Positions 39,239-49,864 of a stretch of 64,000 nucleotides of DNA are shown piece by piece. The stretch covers positions 85,626 to 149,625 of the forward strand of contig CALSCP010002497.1 of NCBI GenBank assembly GCA_943704425.1, in the 5' to 3' direction. Within the stretch, counting starts at the first letter, position 1; each line of letters starts with the position of its first letter. Both the position numbers and the translations under genes were made by a program. Under the pieces are notes generated by a model that worked only from the letters and a program-made list of their open reading frames with translations, was not told where the DNA came from and did not search any database. Source of the DNA: Ministeria vibrans ATCC 50519 (Eukaryota; Opisthokonta; Filasterea).

Positions 39239-41215
39239 AGCGGCGATTGTGATTCAACGACATGCACGTGGGTTTGTGGCGCGACGAGCGTACCGTCGCA
39301 CACGCAGTGCTATTACCATTCAGAGCTCGTGGGTTGCGTACCGAGTACAGCTGGAGTGGCGTCGAGCACACGCTGTCACTCGTCTCTCCGCTGCCTGGCG
39401 CTCCTTTCGCGCCCGTCAGTGGTATATTTTCTTCCGGGCTGCACGCACCATCCAGACGCGGTGGCGAGCCTACCACCAACGCCAGGTCTTTGTGGTGCTG
39501 CTGGAGCACACCCGCTGTGCCACAACCATCCAGCGACGCGTCCGCGGCTGGCTCGTGCGTCGTAACTGGACTGTCATTGCCGAGCGTGTCAAAGAGAACA
39601 CCGCTCTCCATCGCAAGAATTCTATGATGCGCAACGCTGCCATTTCCATCCAATCAACCTGGAAAGCTTACAGAGTACGGCAACTTTACACGTCTTTATT
39701 ATTTATTAATCTTGATCTTTTTGGATTCCTTTGTTTTTATTTTGGTAGAACAAAAAGATGCATTACATTGTGCTGATCCAGAGCGTGTTGCGACGGCACT
39801 TGGCACTGCGCGACTACACGTGCAAGCACAGTGCTGCAGTGCGCATCCAGCGCTTCTACCGCACTCACATTGCACGGCGCTTTTTTATCCCTGCTGCATC
39901 CTTGTATCATTTCTCGCATGCGAGTCTGCTGGGTCCTCCCCCGCCCCCTGTTCCCGCCACTCTGCGTCATCCTCGTTTTCCCTTTGACCTTGCCCACCAC
40001 TGGCGTCTTGCCAAGGCCGCCAAGTACATCCGCTCGCTCTCCCGCTCTAAAATCCATTCTATGCGCCGTCGCACTCTTGCCAGTGAGCTCATGGGTTTCT
40101 TTAAGAGTGGTTACCTTGGCTCGCTTGCACATACCTTCGCCGGTGACCGACTCGGTACTTCGAAAAAAGAGAAGGAGCGCGTGATTAAACGTGTTTTTTA
40201 AAAAAAATTGTTTGTTAGGATTGAACGCTTCGTCGGGGTCGCGCAATCGGGCGTGGAAACGCGCTGTGGCGACGGCACAAGACGAGGCGGCTATTCCATC
40301 CTCCCCTACGCCCTCCGTCAGCTCCACCATGGCTTTTACCAGTGTCCCTTCGTCGACATCAATCCTCAACGGCAGCCAATCTGCGTCCTCTCCAGCTCCC
40401 ACCAGTGCCACTAACAGCAGTACTGCAACTCGCAAGTCATCGTCACGCTCCAGCAGCATCACGACAACAGATGGGGTGTCGCACGCCCCACATGCTGCTG
40501 TCGCTGCCAATATGCCCTCCCTCACCACTAACGCTTCCAGTGCGTCTATTACGAGCAACTCCAGCCCCATCTCCCCTTTGGCCCAATCCACAAACACCGC
40601 TCTTCCAAGCAGTCCTTCCTCGCAACTCACATCCGTCTGCACATTTGACACGGAAGTCCTCTTCTCGGCACTTGTTCAAAAGAAGAACCGCCACCACAAA
40701 TTCGACTCTGCCTGTGCTCTGGTTGTCACAATCGACGGGCTCTACCGTCTCAACCCAAAGACGTTCAAGCTCAAGACCCGCTCAGACATCACTGCCATTC
40801 GGGCGATCTTTATGAGTCCACACGCAGACGATTACATTATGATTCGCTTTCATGGTACACACTTTGTCATTGTCTCTCGATCCCACACACTCACTCTCTT
40901 TCTCTTTGTTTTAGACCATGATCTCATGTTTGAGTGCAGTGAATATGTTGAGCTCGTGACTGTTCTTGCAGAGGCATTTCGTGCTCAGGCCCCCAACGTC
41001 CCTCTCTTCAATGTTTTCTTTCCTCTAACGTATTCCAACTCTTTTCACACCTTTTTTTTTTCGAAGCTGTCTTCTTAACTTTATTTTGGTCTTTGTTTTG
41101 TAGGTTTGAGACGGGAAATCCCGTTTGGCGATTGGAATTTGTCGGCTCGGAATCCGCTCGAAAATCCTCTTTGCAATATATCGAGAATGGCGCAAGAGTG
41201 TTCTGTCCTATCTAA
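39239..41215 (+). CDS. Class I-like myosin, IQ neck and TH1 tail; motor domain missing
   Basis: Five exons (39239-39674, 39749-40154, 40219-40854, 40915-41029, 41104-41215) encode 568 residues. About eight IQ motifs open the fragment (IVIQRHARGFVARRAYRR, ITIQSSWVAYR, TIQTRWRAYHQRQ, TIQRRVRGWLVRR, SIQSTWKAYR, LIQSVLRRHLALRD, RIQRFYRTHIARR). These bind calmodulin-type light chains. A TH1 domain, which binds acidic lipids in class I myosins, follows: YLGSLAHTFAGDRLGL, LVVTIDGLYRLNPKTFKLKT, AIRAIFMSPHADDYIMI and LMFECSEYVELVTVLAEAF. It is interrupted by about 120 Ser/Thr/Pro-rich residues. The first exon needs upstream exons for the motor head, but the DNA to the left is another gene. The donor of exon 4 is uncertain. 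Confidence 0.87.
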
Positions 41216-41272
41216 CTAATCTTCCTCTGAAATAAACGCTTTTGTTTGTCAGTCGTAATAGTTTCATTGTTG

Positions 41273-41467
41273 TTATTCGGAGACATTAATTTCAAGTTTG
41301 TGAGTTGAGTTGTCTCGCACAAGTGCCATTGTGAAAAGAACCGGACGAAACGGAGTCCACAAGTACAGTGAGCTGACAGGGTTACTACTGAGGCCGTCGA
41401 CACTTACACTGGGAGCGTTTTCCGCCGGCGGAACAATTCCATTGCACTGCCGCGATTTTAATAACAT
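41273..41467 (-). CDS. Possible small ORF, 64 residues
   Basis: A short open frame begins with an ATG and ends in MALVRDNSTHKLEINVSE. It has no recognisable family and sits alone between the myosin end and the TPR gene. It may be chance or part of a spliced gene; evidence is weak. Confidence 0.2.
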   Translation of the reverse strand: MLLKSRQCNGIVPPAENAPSVSVDGLSSNPVSSLYLWTPFRPVLFTMALVRDNSTHKLEINVSE

Positions 41468-41542
41468 TAATATTTTTTATTCATAATAATAATAATAATA
41501 ATGGATGCAGTGCCAACTAGTGAATAAAGGTAGGCGCGCTTC

Positions 41543-42870
41543 TCAAAGGTCCTGATGCTCAAAATCCTAACAGTAGAAAGAAAGAGAGAGAGAGACAACT
41601 GTCAGGCCCAACAAACTCAAAAGACGCACCTAACCAACATTGAATCTAACACTATTGTTCTCCCCACAAACACACACACACACACCCACACATATTAACA
41701 GACCCCACACATACATTCTTCATGATCTCCAGCGAATCCATCGACCCCTGAATGCGCATGTCCCACTCGGACATCCTGAGCTTCATTGCAACTGCGTCCA
41801 CCTTGACCTGCGCATAGAGCGCCTCCGCAAGTGCAAACTCACTGCGTGACGTGTAGTGCTCAGCCATGCGCAACAGACTCTCAATGATGAGTTCGCCAAT
41901 GCGCTCCTTGGGGCTACGCACGTGCTCGTCGACCAAAGGCTCAGCGTCCGCCGCCATCTCTCCCGTCATGACCACTCGCTCACCAGACTCGTCGATCTCC
42001 GAGTGCTCCGGCAACGCCTTCACGTCCGATGCACGCTTGTATTCCGCACGAAGCACTTCAATGTGATCCTCGGCAATCTTCGCCGACTCCTTAAGACGCT
42101 CGCCGGCCGTCGCCGCCTCCTTGGCGATTCTCTCGGCAAACTCGGGATCGTCCTGGTTTTCGCCGTACTGCTCCTGCGGTTCCTGCACAAGGAAATCCGA
42201 CAGCATCATGAGAGCCGTGTGCACCACATCGTGTGTCGGCCCCAGTGCCGCCTGCATGCCTTCCACCGCCTCGCGAAGCACAACAGTGGCCTACGAATAT
42301 CGCAAGAGAGAACCACAGAGAGAAGGGAGGGGGGAGGGAGAAAGAAAGAGAGAGACAGAGAGACAGAGAGACAGAGAGACAGAGAGAAAGAAGGGAGAAA
42401 GAAACAAAGTGATAAAGAGAGAGAGAGAGTGAAAGGAGGGAGAAAGAAACAAAGTGATAGAGAGAGAGAAAGAAACAAAGTGATAGAGAGAGAAAGAAAC
42501 AAAGTGATAGAGAGAGAGAGAAATCAAAAATTCATCTTTGCGCTTTTCTCAGTGATTTTCTAACGTACGCGCGTGAAGTTTCCAGTGCGACTGACCACAT
42601 TGGCATACTGGATCTTGGACTGGGCGACAACCTCGCTGTTGCGGCCCAGCGCGCCCTCCTTGAGCTCCACAGCCTCTGCGAGAGTGCCGATCGCCCGCTC
42701 CACCTCATCGCTCTCCGTCTGCAGCATTCCCAGCGACTCCAGCGCATCCGCGTAGTCCAGGGGGGACAGCGTGTCGCGGTTCTGGTATGCAAGCAGCTCC
42801 TGGATCTGGCTGACTCCCTGCAGACCAAACGCCAAAGCAAAAGTGTCACAAACCCACAACACACACAAGT

Positions 42871-42914
<44 letters not shown>

Positions 42915-42978
42915 ATTGAGTGTCAGACAATATTGACCGCTTACCGGTCGCATAAGAGCGAGTGGTGATCCTCAACAT
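41543..42978 (-). CDS. TPR-repeat protein, kinesin light chain-like repeats, possibly mitochondrial
   Basis: Four exons (42945-42978, 42569-42813, 41715-42290, 41543-41566) give 292 residues. The first exon MLRITTRSYAT looks like a mitochondrial presequence start. Repeats of the 42-residue KLC/TPR type follow: YADALESLGMLQTESDEVER, AIGTLAEAVELKEGALGRN, SKIQYANVVSRTGNF, VLREAVEGMQAALGPTHDVV, RMAEHYTSRSEFALAEALYA. A charged linker (ESAKIAEDHIEVLRAEYKRA) separates the two TPR blocks. The frame closes only if exon 2 starts after GGGAG, four bases beyond a better-looking CTGCAG acceptor, so the first junction needs transcript support. Introns contain poly-A (42870-42913) and the intronic minisatellite. 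Confidence 0.72.
42400..42525 (-). repeat. Intronic minisatellite, TPR-protein intron 2
   Basis: Four tandem copies of the core read CTCTATCACTTTGTTTCTTT on the minus (coding) strand. A GAGACAGA-type purine tract (plus strand) adjoins them. It is the same unit and the same orientation to transcription as in the KRR1 and ADCK1-like introns. Confidence 0.9.
42870..42913. repeat. Poly(A) tract in TPR-protein intron 1
   Basis: About 44 A on the plus strand (poly-T on the coding strand) between the presequence exon and the first TPR exon. The join is in frame only with the second-choice acceptor. Confidence 0.9.
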
Positions 42979-43154
42979 GGTTAAAGGCGAGGTCAGGAGA
43001 TGTACAATTATATTTGTAATTTGAATTTTCTTCTTTGATCATTGAAGTAATTTTATATGAGTCGTTCTTTTGTCATTCGCACGTGAAATATCGCTCGTCA
43101 AAAAAAAAATCCAAACTTGATCAAGAAAACCAAATTAATCACTTATTCGCTTTG

Positions 43155-45862
43155 ATGTTGTCACGAGTCGCTTCAGCTTGTCGACAGCAGACGCCGACAA
43201 ACGTCCAGGCGGCGGCGCGGTCGTTGCGCCTGATGTCCTCCGACGCAAAGCGTACGTTGTGTCCCTCTCCCCTAAAAACCCCTTTTGCGCCCTTGTCCTT
43301 GGCCCTATCGCCCTCCCTTTGGCCCCATTGAATCCTGCATGTTGCCGTGTGCGCTGCTGTTGCAACCCCGGCGCGGATTTCAATTGTTTAAATGAGTTAT
43401 TGAAAAGTGAAAAAAAAAAGTTTTTTTTTTTAATGATTATCTTATTCCTCTCCTTTCTCTGCTCCACAGCGATTGTGACGCTTGATGTCACCAACGACGG
43501 CATTGCCATTGTCCGCATCAACGATACCTCTGCCAAAATGAACACGCTCAACGCGCAGCTGTCGGGTAAGAAGTGTCTCTGTCAGCGAAACAATCTCCTT
43601 TTTTTCTGATGCACTCACACTCACACACACGCACTGTCGCAGGTGAGTTTGCCGATGTGTTTGCCAAGATTGAGGGCAACACGGCCATCAAGGCGGCAGT
43701 GCTGATTTCGGGCAAGCCCGATTGCTTTATTGCGGGCGCAGACATTTCCATGCTGGCCGAGGCCAAGGATGGCGCTGCAGTGGAGGCGCTCAGTCGCAAC
43801 GGACAGAACCTGTTGAACCGTCTTTCGGCGTCGCGCCCCGTTGTCGCCGCCATCAGCGGCGCTTGCATGGGTGGTGGTCTTGAGGTGGCCCTTGCGTGTA
43901 CGTACCGTGTGGCGGCAAACACGCCCAAGACCTCCATGGCCGTGCCCGAGGTCATGCTCGGTCTGTTGCCTGGTGCGGGCGGCACACAGCGCCTGCCGCG
44001 ACTTGTGGGCCTGCCCAATGCGCTTGACATGATGCTTACGGGCAAGAACATTCGTGCGCAAAAGGCACGCAAGATGGGCCTTGTGGACGCGGTGGTGGAG
44101 CCGCTTGGTCCCGGTCTGCGCGAGCCGGCCGACAGCACCCTCCAGTACCTCGAGTCGGTGGCGGTGGACGCGGCACGTGGTCTTGCACAAGGCTCGCTCA
44201 AGGTGTCGCGCGAAAATTCGTTGCTTTCGCTCAAGGGTATGCAACGCTACCTCACCGAGGACTTTTCGTACGGCCGCGACTTTGTGCTCAACACGGCACG
44301 CAAGACGGTGCTCAAAAAGACGCTGGGGAACTACCCGGCGCCGCTCAAGATCATCGACGTGGTCGGCGCGGGTTTGTCGGGCGGCATGCAGGCGGGTCTC
44401 GAGGCCGAGGCGCGAGGCTTTGGCGAGCTGAGCGAGACGTCGCAGAGCAAAGCGCTCATTTCGCTCTTCTTTGGCCAGAAAAAGTGCCAGAAGAACGAGT
44501 TTGGTGTGCCGGCAAAGAAGTCGCAAAATATTGCAGTGCTGGGCGCAGGTTTGATGGGCGCGGGGGTGGCGCAGGTGTCGTTGCAGCGCAAGTTTGATGT
44601 GTTCCTCAAGGACACGACGAGCGACGGCGTCGGTCGCGGCCTCAAGCAAATCTACGGGAATCTGTCGACGGACGTGAAGAAGAAGAAGTTGACGACCTTT
44701 GAGCGTGATGCTCTCATTTCATCGCACCTCACGACCTCCACCGAGTTTGACGCGGGCTTCCGTAACGCCGACATGGTCATCGAGGCGGTCTTTGAGGATC
44801 TCGAGCTGAAGAAGCGCATTGTGAAGCAGGTCGAGCAGATTACACGCCCCGACTGCATCTTTGCCAGCAACACATCGGCACTGCCCATCCGCGACATTGC
44901 GGCGGCGTCGTCGCGCCCCGATAAGGTCGTCGGCATGCACTACTTCTCGCCAGTCGACAAGATGCCATTGCTCGAGGTGATTAAGACGGACGCGACAAGC
45001 AAGGACACGCTCGCGGCCGCCGTTGACGTGGGCCTGCGCCAGGGCAAGACAGTGATCGTCGTCGGTGACGGTCCCGGCTTTTTCACGACACGCATCCTCA
45101 GTCCCATGCTGGCCGACGCCATCACACTCATGGCCGAGGGCGTCGACTTCCACCGCATGGACAAGGTCATGCAGAAGTTTGGGTTTCCCGTGGGCCCGGC
45201 AACGCTCGCCGACGAGGTCGGCCTCGACGTCGGCTTCAAGATTGCCAAGTACCTTAACAAGGCGTTTGCCGAGCGTCTCGACAAGGAGGCGGCGGCACGT
45301 GGCACAGCCGTTCTCGGCGACATGACGGCGAGCAACTTTCTGGGGCGCAAGAGCGGCAACGGTCTGTACAAGTGGGGCGAGCGCGTGCGTGGCAAGAAGG
45401 TCATCAACGAGGGCGCCGTCGCCATCCTCAAGAAGCAGGGCCTTGCTGACCGCAGCGCCAACATCACTGACGAGGAGATCCAGCTGCGTCTTGCCTCTCT
45501 CATGGCCAACGAGTCCGTCCACTGTCTGCAAGAGGGCATTCTCTCGTCGCCCGTCGATGGAGGTACATCAAAGAGAGAAGAGAAACGATGGGTGTGAGAA
45601 ATGATTTTTAATCAACGATGGGTGTGAGGTGATTCTTAATCACATACTAATATGACGACGACGTTTGCTCATAGACATTGGCGCTGTGTTTGGTCTGGGC
45701 TTCCCTCCGCAGACGGGCGGTCCCTTCCGCTGGATTGACACGTACGGCGCGGCCAAGCTCGTCGCTCGTATGGACGAGTTTGCTGCTGCCCATGGAAAGC
45801 ACTTTGAGCCGGCTCAGATGCTGCGTGATCTCGCTGCGTCCGGCGGCAAGTTCCACAAATGA
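43155..45862 (+). CDS. HADHA: Mitochondrial trifunctional enzyme alpha subunit (enoyl-CoA hydratase/3-hydroxyacyl-CoA dehydrogenase)
   Basis: Four exons (43155-43251, 43470-43565, 43643-45562, 45675-45862) encode 766 residues, the normal HADHA length. It carries out two steps of long-chain fatty acid beta-oxidation. An Arg/Ser-rich presequence ([20 protein letters not shown]) marks mitochondrial import. The hydratase half has [29 protein letters not shown] and [20 protein letters not shown]. The dehydrogenase half has NAD-binding [58 protein letters not shown] with the catalytic His, and [12 protein letters not shown]. The C-terminal [20 protein letters not shown] is conserved. No beta subunit gene is in the window. 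It converges on the rhodanese gene, 74 bp between stops. Confidence 0.97.
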
Positions 45863-45936
45863 AACCCTCTCTTTTCTTGATAATTTTTTGAAAACAATAA
45901 TAATGACTATAATAATATTATTATTTGATGTATGAT

Positions 45937-46598
45937 TCAATATTCTGCCCCAAGATTATGCTTTTCGTTCCACAAGAGCCAACTTCCTTTGTAGTTGCGG
46001 GTTCTACAGAAAGCACACAACAAGAAACCCCGAAGGTGACAGTTAGTGCATGGTTCCCATGGCACACAGGGGTACTTGAATCCGTGGGAGGCAGCAATAG
46101 CGCACGCTTGGTGTGATCGTACGCCGCTGCGACAGTACATGATGACCGTACAGCTCTCTGTAGGTTTTGGTCTATGAAAGGCTCTTCTCCAGTCGTCGTC
46201 GTGCCACTCATCAAATGCTGTTTCCACCTGACTGACTGAGAAGAGAAGAACCAAACAATAGCAAACCAGTGAAAACCAAAACTAATCAAACGACAATGGA
46301 CGGCCCTCTTACGTGGAATGTTGATGCTTGAAGGAACCTTGCCGAGAGTGAGCTCTGCAGGCTCGCGCACGTCGATGACATAGACTTGATTTTCCTAAAA
46401 ATCATAATAAGAAATAATTTCAATCACGCATATGAGTTTGCGGTCGTCGCGTACTCCCTGTCCGAGGCAAACGAGCGTGTTGAACTCCGCAAAGGGCACA
46501 TCTGGACCGATGGATCCGGTGGAGCTGTACAAGCGGCTCACCCGCGGCCGTACGGACACGCCAGTGCGCGCAATATTGACACAGAGATTTCGAAGCAT
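45937..46598 (-). CDS. Single-domain rhodanese (TSTD-like thiosulfate sulfurtransferase), mitochondrial
   Basis: Four exons (46455-46598, 46313-46394, 46076-46235, 45937-46003) give 150 residues. Rhodaneses transfer sulfane sulfur from thiosulfate or persulfides through a cysteine. Visible features are an N-terminal presequence (MLRNLCVNIARTGVSVRPRV), VYVIDVREPAELTLGKVPSS, the active-site loop YCRSGVRS with the catalytic Cys, AIAASHGF and the terminal NYKGSWLLWNEKHNL. The pattern matches single-domain TSTD1/TSTD3 proteins. Next to HADHA it adds to a small mitochondrial cluster, but a functional link is not implied. Confidence 0.9.
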
Positions 46599-46859
46599 TG
46601 CGAGAGCCGGACTGACTGTTGAGCGTGTGAGTGAGTGTATATGTGGAGATGTAGGGATGTGGTAGCTTGCAGCGGGGAGTCGTGGACTGGATGACTAATA
46701 ATTATTATTATTATTAGGAATAACTTAAGTGTAACTCATTGTCAAGTGTACTGCTCAAGGAGATAAAGGTACAATATAAATTACTACAATGAAGAGACAT
46801 AAACAAACTATTAAGAATGACTTCAAACTTCAATATGTTATTTTACATACAAAGACGGG

Positions 46860-49176
46860 TTAGTAGAGCCATGAGTGGTTGGGGCGCGTCGAGGACCCTG
46901 CTTGCCTTCGCATGGAGAGGTCTTTGCTAAAGAGAGGATGATCAAAATCGTTAACAATGATCACGGAGGGGGAGAGCACGTCGGGAATGTTGACGAGGGA
47001 CGAGTCGAATTTGAAGGTATGAAAGAGCATAGCCTCAACCGTGCTGGTGGGGACAATAGCAACGCGACCGCCGAGAGTGGTGGAGTGGGCCGGGACGCCA
47101 GGAGTGTTGAGGCCGTAAGCCAAAAGAAGGTGCTCTCCCGAAGGGTGCAAACCAATACTGAGTTCGGTGCGGTTCATGTGGCGTGCACGGAAGCGAAAGA
47201 GACGCGATGTGGCAATATACTTGACCGTGGGACTGATTTTCTCGGATTTGCCGTCGTCCTGGTTGCTGTTGTCGCTCTGTTCCGTGTTGGGCTGTACACC
47301 AACGAGGAAGAAGAAGTGATAATGGAAGGGCTGACCGGTCGACGAAGCGTTAGTGCTGAGGTGGGCAATACCCAGGTAGCGTTGCATGGAGTCGTCGGCA
47401 GGGGCGCTGTCGGGCTTGGCGACGGGAATGGGCGTGCCGTGCATGTGCCAGGTACGTCGGTAGAGCTCGTGTTGAAGACAGAGCGACTGGTCCAGATGGA
47501 AGTAGGGATCAAGGTTGGAGCGAATGTGCTGCTTCTCTGTCGCAGCAAGCACGCAGGTCTCCTCAAAGGTAGTACGGTCGAGAATGGTGGTACTAGAGCG
47601 CCCAAAGGGCTCGTAAATGTACCGCGAGAGCTGTGAGAGCTGTTTGGTCGAGGGCAGACGCCACACTTTGGAGTCAAAGTCGTTAATCAGGTTGTCGGGA
47701 GCGGTCGCTTCGGCGAGAAAGCGGCGGTCTCGCGAGTCAACGCCGCCACAGGAGGAGACGCGAAAGGAGTCCTCGGTGGCAACCGGCGGCACGGTTGTGG
47801 TGAGGGGTCGGGTGAGCACATTGTAGGTGGGTACACTCGTGGGCACATCGGTGAGACGTACAATGTGCCGTTGGCCGCGGAAGGAAAATGAGGAGAGCTC
47901 GAGGACGGTGAATGGGCAGAGATGACGCACATAGGCAAACGAGCTGGGACCCGTCTGGATGTGGGTCCAGCCAAACTCGTGGTTGGATGGCGACTCAAAG
48001 GCGCCCATGTGGACGCTTTCGCCAAAGACGGGCCCCACATCCGGCATCGGCGTGTGAATATAGTAGCGTGGTGTCGTGTAATTGTGCCACATTCGCCAGC
48101 GGTTGATCTGTGCCGGCTCGGCAAGCGTTTCGTCGACACCCGCCTCGAGGGACGCCGCAACGCTGATGGGAAAGAAGAACTCGCGCTGCTTGCCGCACGT
48201 CGTCGACGACTTGATGTACATGCGGTCGTGGAACCAGAAAACGCCGATCGAATTGACCTGAAAACAAATATACAAAAGAGTAATATATAAAAAACAACGG
48301 AGCTGTGAGCTAATAAGATGATACCTTTGCACAATGTGTTGTGAGAAGACGCATGTAGAGAAGGCGTCTTTCGTGGACCATGTCAAGGTCCATGTGACTG
48401 AGAGTCGATGGAGCAGAGTGGTATCCCGCGAGATGTGTCGTGAGGCCGTGTGGGACAAGCACACCCGTCTTGAGATGCATCAGGGCAACGGTGAGATCTT
48501 GAGGAGCGCTGTCATTGTTGCCTGTCTGGATGCGCCAGAAAAGAAAGACATAGCCGGGTAAGCGAGGGGCCGCCGTGAGGTAGGGTTCGGTAAAGAAGGG
48601 TTCGGGGGGCGACGGAAGACTGCGGTCGCAGCCTTGGTCGTTGGCGCGAGGAATGACCATCGCGGGGGGAGCCATGTCGCTGCAGACCATCTTCAGGTCG
48701 CTCAGCGGCGCAACGCCCAGATCGGGAATGCGGTGGGACAGCGGATGTTCAAGGGCTGGCGGCAGAAGCCTGCGTAGGTTAGCCTCGTGATGGCGCTGCG
48801 CTTCCGTTTCGAGAGCGAGACGCTGATCAACAATAATTAATGGATAAAAGGGAGAAGAAAAAAGGATGTCACAATGTCAAAATACTGCGCAGTCGCTACA
48901 AAAGCGCTTTTCCTTACAAGTGTGCGTTGGACGTTGGTCTCAATCTCCACAGGGCGGGTTTTCGCGTTTTTATATGCCAAAAGTACGCTGGAAAAGAGAG
49001 GAGTTCAGAGATCGAGAGAGATAAGACAATGTGTATCATCAATGAGTCACTCACTGTGGCACGTGCACGCCCCGCTTGTGCTCGTCGCGCTCCCTTCCAG
49101 AGCTGTGCCAGAAAAACCCCGTCGAAAGGATTCCGATCAACACCATCAGCACCACCATTTGGCGCTGACGACTCAT
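46860..49176 (-). CDS. Type II membrane protein of unknown function, possibly glycosidase-like beta-propeller
   Basis: Four exons (49055-49176, 48918-48987, 48325-48822, 46860-48257) encode 695 residues. A short cytosolic head (MSRQRQ) and one hydrophobic span (MVVLMVLIGILSTGFFW) suggest a type II Golgi or ER protein. The lumenal part has sequons (NYT, NRT, NHS) and Cys residues. The C-terminal stretch (RHMNRTELSIGLHPSGEHLL LAYGLN) and the preceding RYLGIAHLS reminded me of the last blades of GH130-type propellers, but this is a weak impression. It is divergent from the truncated thymidylate kinase gene (119 bp) and near GnT-I, so a role in glycan processing is a guess. Confidence 0.6.
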
Positions 49177-49295
49177 TTTGTGGAAACTGAAAAAAATTCT
49201 GAAATCTGATCATATTTTTCTGATTTCACACAGAGAGACTTTTGACTTTTTTGAGGTTCCACTTTTCAGTGAGTTTTCACTTCTTTTGTTTTGTA

Positions 49296-49479
49296 ATGAA
49301 CCGTGGAGCTTTTATCCTGTTTGAAGGATTGGATCGATGTGGAAAGGTTCGAAGGCGAGAAGGATAAAGGGACAACTCTCTGATGTTATGTTTTCAGAGT
49401 ACGCAAACGCGTCGTTTGGTACAAGCGCTCAATGACCAGGGCATCAAGGCATCGCTCTCTGTGTTCCCAGGTGAGAGAG

Positions 49480-49516
<37 letters not shown>

Positions 49517-49675
49517 GATGTTCACTGCGTCCAAATATCTCTCACAATAATGTCGAACCATTGCAGACCGTACAACAATGATTGGGCAGATGATCAATCA
49601 GTATCTTCAGAGCAAAGTGAACATGGCCGACGAAGCCATCCACCTCTTCTTCTCCTTGAATCGCTGGGAGGCCTT
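49296..49675 (+). CDS. Thymidylate kinase (dTMP kinase), N-terminal part only
   Basis: Three exons (49296-49346, 49398-49470, 49567-49675) encode the first 77 residues of a protein normally near 210. dTMP kinase phosphorylates dTMP to dTDP. The start GAFILFEGLDRCGKSTQTRR contains the P-loop (GLDRCGKST), followed by VQALNDQGIKA, FPDRTTMIGQMINQYL with the DR pair that binds dTMP, and AIHLFFSLNRWEAL. A GTACGA donor at 49676 opens an intron that becomes (GA)n. After the repeat a different gene (GnT-I) begins with its own start codon, so the DRYxxS and LID segments are missing. Confidence 0.93.
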
Positions 49676-49682
49676 GTACGAA

Positions 49683-49686
<4 letters not shown>

Positions 49687-49762
<76 letters not shown>
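49687..49762. repeat. (GA)n microsatellite at the thymidylate kinase break
   Basis: About 38 GA units followed by short GT runs. It lies within the last identifiable intron of the kinase and just upstream of the GnT-I start. Confidence 0.95.
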
Positions 49763-49765
<3 letters not shown>

Positions 49766-49864
49766 TGTGTGTATGTGTGTGTGTCGGTGAATCGTTGTAT
49801 TAAACAAACAGAGAAGATGTCTCTCTCATTTTTTTCTTCATCAATCATTTTTTGTAACTTTTGT

